Of a stretch of 37,917 bases of DNA, positions 33,602 to 37,917 are shown in pieces; positions within the stretch are counted from its first letter, which is position 1, and each line of letters opens with the position of its first letter. Where the stretch lies: the NCBI GenBank assembly GCA_937921595.1, contig CAKZTD010000180.1, positions 1 through 37,917 of the forward strand, read 5' to 3'. The stretch is from an uncultured Saprospiraceae bacterium. GTDB lineage: Bacteria; Bacteroidota; Bacteroidia; Chitinophagales; Saprospiraceae. Under the pieces are notes generated by a model that saw nothing but the letters and a program-made list of their open reading frames with translations, made no database searches and was not told the DNA's origin. The position numbers and the translations under genes were made by a program.

Positions 33602-35992
33602 ATGATACTAGAGCCTAAAGATTTATACGAAAAACTGGAATTTGATAAAGTCTTGGAATTACTTTCAGCAGAGAGCTTGGGAGAATATGGAAAAGAGCAG
33701 ATTCAAAACCTGAGGATTGAAACTAAACTTGAAGTCATCCAACAAAAGTTGTTGTATGTCAGTGAGTTTAAGGAATCTATTCATGAAAATGATCACTTCC
33801 CAATCGAAGTATATCCTGAGATTACGGAAGATGTTAAAATGCTCCAAATCGAGGATTATGTCTTATCCATCGAGGCCGTTCAACGACTTCATTCTATTCT
33901 GAGTATCCTTAAAAGAATCTTTGATTTCTTTACCAAAACAAGGATTGAGAACTACCCTAATCTTCACAGTATTGTCGCATATACTCAATTTGATAAAACA
34001 TTGATCTCTGAAATCAACCGAGTAATCGATGAAGATGGTAATGTAAAACCAGATGCTTCGTCAGAATTGATGGCCATTCGCAGAAAGTTAAACTCCAAAA
34101 CAAAAGAATTAGATCGTCAGTTTAGAAGCTTGATCAATCAATATAAAAAGAATGGTTGGTTGGCCGATTCAGTGGAGAGTTTTAGAAACGGAAGGAGAGT
34201 GTTAACTGTTCCTTCAGAACACAAAAGAAAAATTCGAGGTATTATCCATGATGAATCTTCGACTGGTAAGACCGCATTTATAGAACCAGAAGCTGTCATT
34301 GATATTAACAATGATATTTTTGATTTGCAACAAGAAGAAAAGCGAGAAATTTATAGAATTTTAAAAGCTTTAAGTGCGGCTATTAGACCTCATGCACATC
34401 ACCTTTTGACTTATCGGAGTTTAATCGCTCATTTTGATGTGATCCAATCCAAAGCGAAATTAGCCGATCGAATGAAGGCTCACATGCCGAAACTCAAGGA
34501 TCATCCTCATTATGGATTTATAGAAGCATACCATCCTTTATTATTATTAAAAAATCAAAGCCAGGGTAAAAAAACCATTCCTTTTGATCTTGTTCTTTCA
34601 GAAGGCAATCGAATTTTAATTTTGAGCGGGCCAAACGCAGGTGGAAAATCCATCACGATGAAAACCGTCGGTTTGCAACAACTTATGCTTCAAGCCGGAA
34701 TGCTCATACCAGCAGATCCAAAATCAGAATTAGGCATTTTTGAAAAAGTATTCGCTGATATTGGAGATCAACAATCTTTGGAAGATGACCTGTCGACTTA
34801 TAGTTCCAGGCTTCAAAATATGAAAACTTTTCTTGATCAAGCCGATGAGAAAACCATGATACTGATCGATGAGTTTGGTTCTGGTACTGATCCAAAAATG
34901 GGAGGAGCTATTGCTGAAGCGATCTTAAAGGAATTGAACATTAGAAAAATATTCAGTGTCATCACGACTCACTATTCCAATCTTAAAATGGTAGCTTTTA
35001 AAACCAAAGGAATTGTCAATGGATCGATGACTTTTAATCAAGATACGTTATCTCCGACATACCAAATGAAGGTTGGTCGTCCAGGATCTAGTTATGCTTT
35101 CGAAATTGCAGAAAAGAGTGGTCTTTCTAAAAAGATTCTCGACTTTGCAAAACACAAAAGTGGAAAGAATGAAAAGGCGGTCGACGAATTGCTAGTCGAT
35201 TTGCAAAAAGAGAAAAAGGGCTTGGAAGATAAGCTGGCTAATCTGATGAGCAAAGAGAAAAACTTGCAGAGGCTGATCAAGAACTATGATAATCTCCATC
35301 GAGATTTAGAATACAAACGCAAGAAATTTAAATTAGAAACCAAAGAAAAATCACTCCAGCAAGCTGGTCATGAAAATAAGGAGATGGAACGTTTGATCCG
35401 TCAAATTAAGGAAGAAAAGAATCTCGAAAAAGCAAAAGAACTAGCAACAAAAGTCCGACAAGAGCGCAAGCAATTGACCGATGATGTTTCTGGTTTGAAG
35501 CAAGAAGTTTATTATAAAGAAGATTTAAAACCTAAAGAGAAGAAACCAATTGCTGTTGGTGATTTTGTAAAATTAAAAACAGGTGGTACTTCTGGAAAAG
35601 TAGAATCCATCTCGAAAGGCAAAGCGATTGTTCTAATGGGAGTCATGAAAATGACGACCAATATTCGTGATCTCATCCATGCCAACGAACCCATAGAAAT
35701 TCGTTCTACAAAAAGTATCCAAACCGATATCGTCGGAAGTAATGCTACTTTTGAATCTAAAATAGATCTTCGAGGATTAAGGAAAGATGAAGCATTAAAA
35801 ATATTCGAAAATTTTGTGGATAAAGCTTTAATTTCTAATGCAACTCAAATCAGAGTTGTCCACGGAAAGGGTGATGGAATTCTGCGAATTGCTGTTCGGA
35901 AAAAACTCAAAGAATACAAAGGCATCAGCGATGTTCGTCATCCAGAGAATAACGATGGGGGAGACGGGGTGACGATCGTGGAGTTTGAGTAA
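33602..35992 (+). CDS. mutS2: MutS2 family endonuclease/ATPase
   Basis: A 796-residue MutS2 protein. An N-terminal helical MutS core/clamp leads to the ABC-type ATPase with Walker A GPNAGGKS at about residue 343, STYSSRL, Walker B LIDEFGSGTDP near 422 and the H-loop TTHYSNLK. A long coiled coil (about 515-640) follows, then a KOW-like beta segment and a C-terminal Smr nuclease domain (about 718-796) with KIDLRGLRKDEA and VVHGKGDGILR. MutS2 suppresses homologous recombination in some bacteria and acts on collided ribosomes in others. The gene is complete and the ATPase and Smr motifs are intact. A decayed response-regulator sequence begins directly after its stop. Confidence 0.95.
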   Translation: MILEPKDLYEKLEFDKVLELLSAESLGEYGKEQIQNLRIETKLEVIQQKLLYVSEFKESIHENDHFPIEVYPEITEDVKMLQIEDYVLSIEAVQRLHSILSILKRIFDFFTKTRIENYPNLHSIVAYTQFDKTLISEINRVIDEDGNVKPDASSELMAIRRKLNSKTKELDRQFRSLINQYKKNGWLADSVESFRNGRRVLTVPSEHKRKIRGIIHDESSTGKTAFIEPEAVIDINNDIFDLQQEEKREIYRILKALSAAIRPHAHHLLTYRSLIAHFDVIQSKAKLADRMKAHMPKLKDHPHYGFIEAYHPLLLLKNQSQGKKTIPFDLVLSEGNRILILSGPNAGGKSITMKTVGLQQLMLQAGMLIPADPKSELGIFEKVFADIGDQQSLEDDLSTYSSRLQNMKTFLDQADEKTMILIDEFGSGTDPKMGGAIAEAILKELNIRKIFSVITTHYSNLKMVAFKTKGIVNGSMTFNQDTLSPTYQMKVGRPGSSYAFEIAEKSGLSKKILDFAKHKSGKNEKAVDELLVDLQKEKKGLEDKLANLMSKEKNLQRLIKNYDNLHRDLEYKRKKFKLETKEKSLQQAGHENKEMERLIRQIKEEKNLEKAKELATKVRQERKQLTDDVSGLKQEVYYKEDLKPKEKKPIAVGDFVKLKTGGTSGKVESISKGKAIVLMGVMKMTTNIRDLIHANEPIEIRSTKSIQTDIVGSNATFESKIDLRGLRKDEALKIFENFVDKALISNATQIRVVHGKGDGILRIAVRKKLKEYKGISDVRHPENNDGGDGVTIVEFE

Positions 35993-35999
35993 GTTTAAT

Positions 36000-36668
36000 T
36001 TCTACTGGTTACAAAGTGTAGAGCAATCAATCGAATGATATGATTCACATAAACTTCCTGTCCTTATTTTTTTAGATATTCAACTGAGCGATGATTTGAG
36101 TTTTAAGATTTTTGATTCGGTGCAGGTTTCTTGTCATATAGTTTTTACAACTGCTTATGATGAATTTGCGATAAAAGCTTTTGAATTAATTAGCATTGAT
36201 TTCTTACTCAAATCTATCACAAAGAAAAACATAGAAAAGTCAATCAATAAGTACCAGTCAAATAAAAAACTACATTCAGTTTCTTACCTTAAATTGATTC
36301 AAGATTTGAAAATGATATCCAGTAAATCGGATTATAAAGAACGATTTCCAGTCAATGAAGGAGGTGGATTAATCATCTTTGATGCTAAAGGAATTTGCTA
36401 TTTTTACAAAGAAAAACATACTTATATTGTGGTGAAAAACGGTGATCGATATCCTGTAAATTTCACCTTAGGTCAGCTTAAAAAGTTCTTAGACCCAACA
36501 GGTTTTTATAGAATCAATCGTCAATTTTTTGTTAACATAAATGCCATATCAAGAATCAATCTTTGGTTTAAACGGAAATTAAAATTGCAACTAATTCCTG
36601 AATTTGAAGGAGATGTTTTTGTCAGTAGAGAAAAGGCAAGCAATTTTAAACATTGGATTGATAAATAA
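36000..36668 (+). pseudogene. Truncated LytTR response regulator with in-frame TGA
   Basis: The frame reading LQSVEQSIE, then TGA at 36036-36038, then YDSHKLPVLIFLDIQLSDD continues without a break into a receiver-LytTR protein. The receiver lacks its first 30 or so residues (including the acidic pair), because the frame runs back into the end of mutS2, eight bases upstream. TGA sits where Trp is expected in such helices (SIEWYD), so a single TGG-to-TGA change explains it. The receiver lysine-proline pair is KS (LLKSI), a further sign of decay. A LytTR DNA-binding domain (YRINRQFFVNINAI...VFVSREKASNFKHWID) looks intact. A TTG at 36096 could restart a 190-residue product, but it would lack the phosphorylation pocket. 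No partner kinase adjoins it. Confidence 0.75.
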
Positions 36669-36963
36669 AGCCACTCTGGAGTATACCTTGATAGAAATTT
36701 ATTAAAGTCTTAGATACCTTAAATCTCTTAAAATCGACTAAGAACAAAGTCAACTTGTCACACTATATGGCGCAATCATTGCATCTAATTTTACCTTAAA
36801 TTGCCTTTTCCCGTATTATGAAAATCTTAAATACTACGATAAGTATTTAGAAAGTCAAAAAAGATATACCACAAGACGAAACCAAGACCCCATTATTTTG
36901 GTTTAATCCATAAAAAATAGCAATTTCGCATCCCGAAGAACCGCCTGACTCTTAATATTACAA
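36669..36963. other. Gap between pseudogene and nrnA, possible gene debris
   Basis: No complete gene is visible. A 54-codon frame without a normal start (36742-36906, stop TAA) reads LVTLYGAIIASNFTLNCLF and then YYENLKYYDKYLESQKRY. It looks protein-like and may be debris of the same event that truncated the response regulator, but I recognise no family. AATTTCGCATC just upstream of nrnA may contain its promoter, but the match to TAnnTTTG is poor. Confidence 0.3.
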
Positions 36964-37917
36964 ATGGAAAATATAACACAACTCAAATCCCTACTAGCAG
37001 TACCAAAAGACATTGTCATCACTTCGCATCGGAACCCCGATGGTGATGCCATAGGATCTTCTTTGGCTACCTACTTGTATCTCAATAAATTAGGACATAC
37101 CGTTCACGTCATCTTTCCTTCTGAATACCCCGATTTTGTAGCTTGGATGCCTGATGCTGAGAAGATTACAATTTATGATATCGAGCCAGATCGTTCAGAA
37201 GAATTGGTAAAGCGTGCGGATATTGTTTTTTGTTTAGATTATAACTCTTTAGACCGGATTGATAAATTAGGTGAAATCATCGCAAGTTTGACCGATGTAA
37301 AATTGGTAATGATTGACCACCATCTTTTTCCAGATATTCAAGCAGATTTTCAAATATCTGATACTTCAGCAAGTTCTACTTGTGAGTTAATCTATGATTT
37401 CATAGAGCAAATGGAGGATTTGAGCAAGATGGATGTTGATATCGCAGAATGTATCTATACCGGAATTATAACGGATACAGGTTCTTTTAAATATAGTACC
37501 TCACCAAAACTTTTTAAAACAGCATCTAAGCTTTTAGAAGTTGGTGTAGATGATAATAAAATCCAGGACATTATTTTCAATAGTCAGGATGAAAAATACC
37601 TTCGGCTTTTAGGTCATTGCTTGATCAATCGAATGGAGATTATTCCTGAATTTCAAACGGGGATCATCTGGTTGAATCGAAAAGATTACGAACAGTTCGA
37701 TATTCAAAGAGGAGACACGGAAGGTATTGTAAATTACCTACTCAAATTAAAAGGAGTGAAGATCGCAGCTTTCATTACTGAACAACCTACGATTGTAAAA
37801 TTATCATTACGATCTAAAGGCGATATTTCTGTTCAAGAAATTGCTCAAAAGCATTTCAAAGGTGGTGGTCATAAAAATGCTTCCGGAGGTTCTTCTTATT
37901 CTACATTGAATGGAACC
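36964..37917 (+). CDS. nrnA: Bifunctional oligoribonuclease/PAP phosphatase NrnA, 3' end cut by window
   Basis: The first 318 codons of a DHH/DHHA1 phosphodiesterase, open to the window edge. About 20 residues are probably missing, judged from the family length of about 340. Motifs run in order: SHRNPDGDAIGSSLA (DHH motif I), FCLDYNSLDRI, MIDHHLFPD (the DHH signature), TGIITDTGSFKYS, and the DHHA1 substrate loop GGGHKNASGG near residue 303. NrnA degrades short oligoribonucleotides (nanoRNA) and dephosphorylates 3'-phosphoadenosine-5'-phosphate, a by-product of sulfate assimilation. That sulfur link may be relevant to the met cluster here, though the genes are far apart. The ATG at 36964 precedes a standard N-terminus. 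Confidence 0.94.
   Translation, partial: MENITQLKSLLAVPKDIVITSHRNPDGDAIGSSLATYLYLNKLGHTVHVIFPSEYPDFVAWMPDAEKITIYDIEPDRSEELVKRADIVFCLDYNSLDRIDKLGEIIASLTDVKLVMIDHHLFPDIQADFQISDTSASSTCELIYDFIEQMEDLSKMDVDIAECIYTGIITDTGSFKYSTSPKLFKTASKLLEVGVDDNKIQDIIFNSQDEKYLRLLGHCLINRMEIIPEFQTGIIWLNRKDYEQFDIQRGDTEGIVNYLLKLKGVKIAAFITEQPTIVKLSLRSKGDISVQEIAQKHFKGGGHKNASGGSSYSTLNGT

Noticed and set aside
36742-36906. 54-codon frame as a real small gene
   Set aside because: It has no normal start codon or ribosome-binding site near its beginning and no recognisable family; it is kept only as possible debris.

Overview
The window looks like a low-GC chromosome segment from a member of the Bacteroidota. The evidence is marker families typical of that phylum: a DUF4296 lipoprotein, a DUF6090 membrane protein, a DUF4230 protein, a PorE-like OmpA protein, a secreted protein ending in a type IX secretion (T9SS) sorting domain, and LytTR-type response-regulator remains. 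A TTTG-like / TAnnTTTG promoter and mostly weak ribosome-binding sites fit as well. The class cannot be fixed from sequence alone. I see no phage, plasmid, IS element, CRISPR array, tRNA or rRNA. Most of the window is core or conserved-accessory gene content.

Layout. Positions 86-2074 hold three minus-strand genes: a DUF218/YdcF-like membrane protein, a rhomboid protease and the 23S rRNA methyltransferase RlmH. Positions 2190-5091 hold two tightly overlapping plus-strand pairs, a SixA-like phosphatase with a DUF4296 lipoprotein, then a PhoB/PhoR-like two-component pair. A small lipoprotein at 5152-5538 points back at them. Positions 5700-8580 form a methionine/sulfur cluster (OsmC-like protein, MetZ, MetX) behind a structured leader I cannot name. 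Next come a patatin-like lipase fused to a receiver-like domain (8768-10531), and a minus-strand envelope block of M23 peptidase, PorE-like protein and DUF4230 protein (10753-15744). Positions 16246-24553 run forward: FolP, a membrane protein with a SPOR-like tail, a YheT-type hydrolase and the giant TamB homologue. A histidine decarboxylase-like gene and a divergent Lrp/AsnC regulator follow, then a DUF6090 protein, a metallophosphoesterase with an unrecognised partner, an EEP-family lipoprotein, chorismate synthase and a T9SS cargo protein. The right end has MutS2, a decayed LytTR response regulator directly behind it, and NrnA running off the window.

How the genes relate. MetX and MetZ are consecutive steps of methionine synthesis: homoserine activation, then direct sulfhydrylation. 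The leader upstream is the natural place for their control. TamB, PorE-like, M23, DUF4230 and the lipoproteins are envelope-building functions, and the T9SS cargo protein is a plausible client of the secretion machinery. FolP and AroC serve folate and aromatic metabolism but are not in one operon. The Lrp/AsnC gene beside the decarboxylase suggests local control of amino-acid decarboxylation.

Items most worth a second look: the unassigned leader RNA before the met cluster, the patatin/receiver fusion, the LytTR pseudogene whose nonsense codon sits where Trp is expected, a family of AATGAGYGAATG repeats in three intergenic regions, a triple GGTTCTAA motif before tamB, and two enzymes with altered key residues (HxC in the M23 peptidase, a cysteine-free thioredoxin fold in the T9SS protein).
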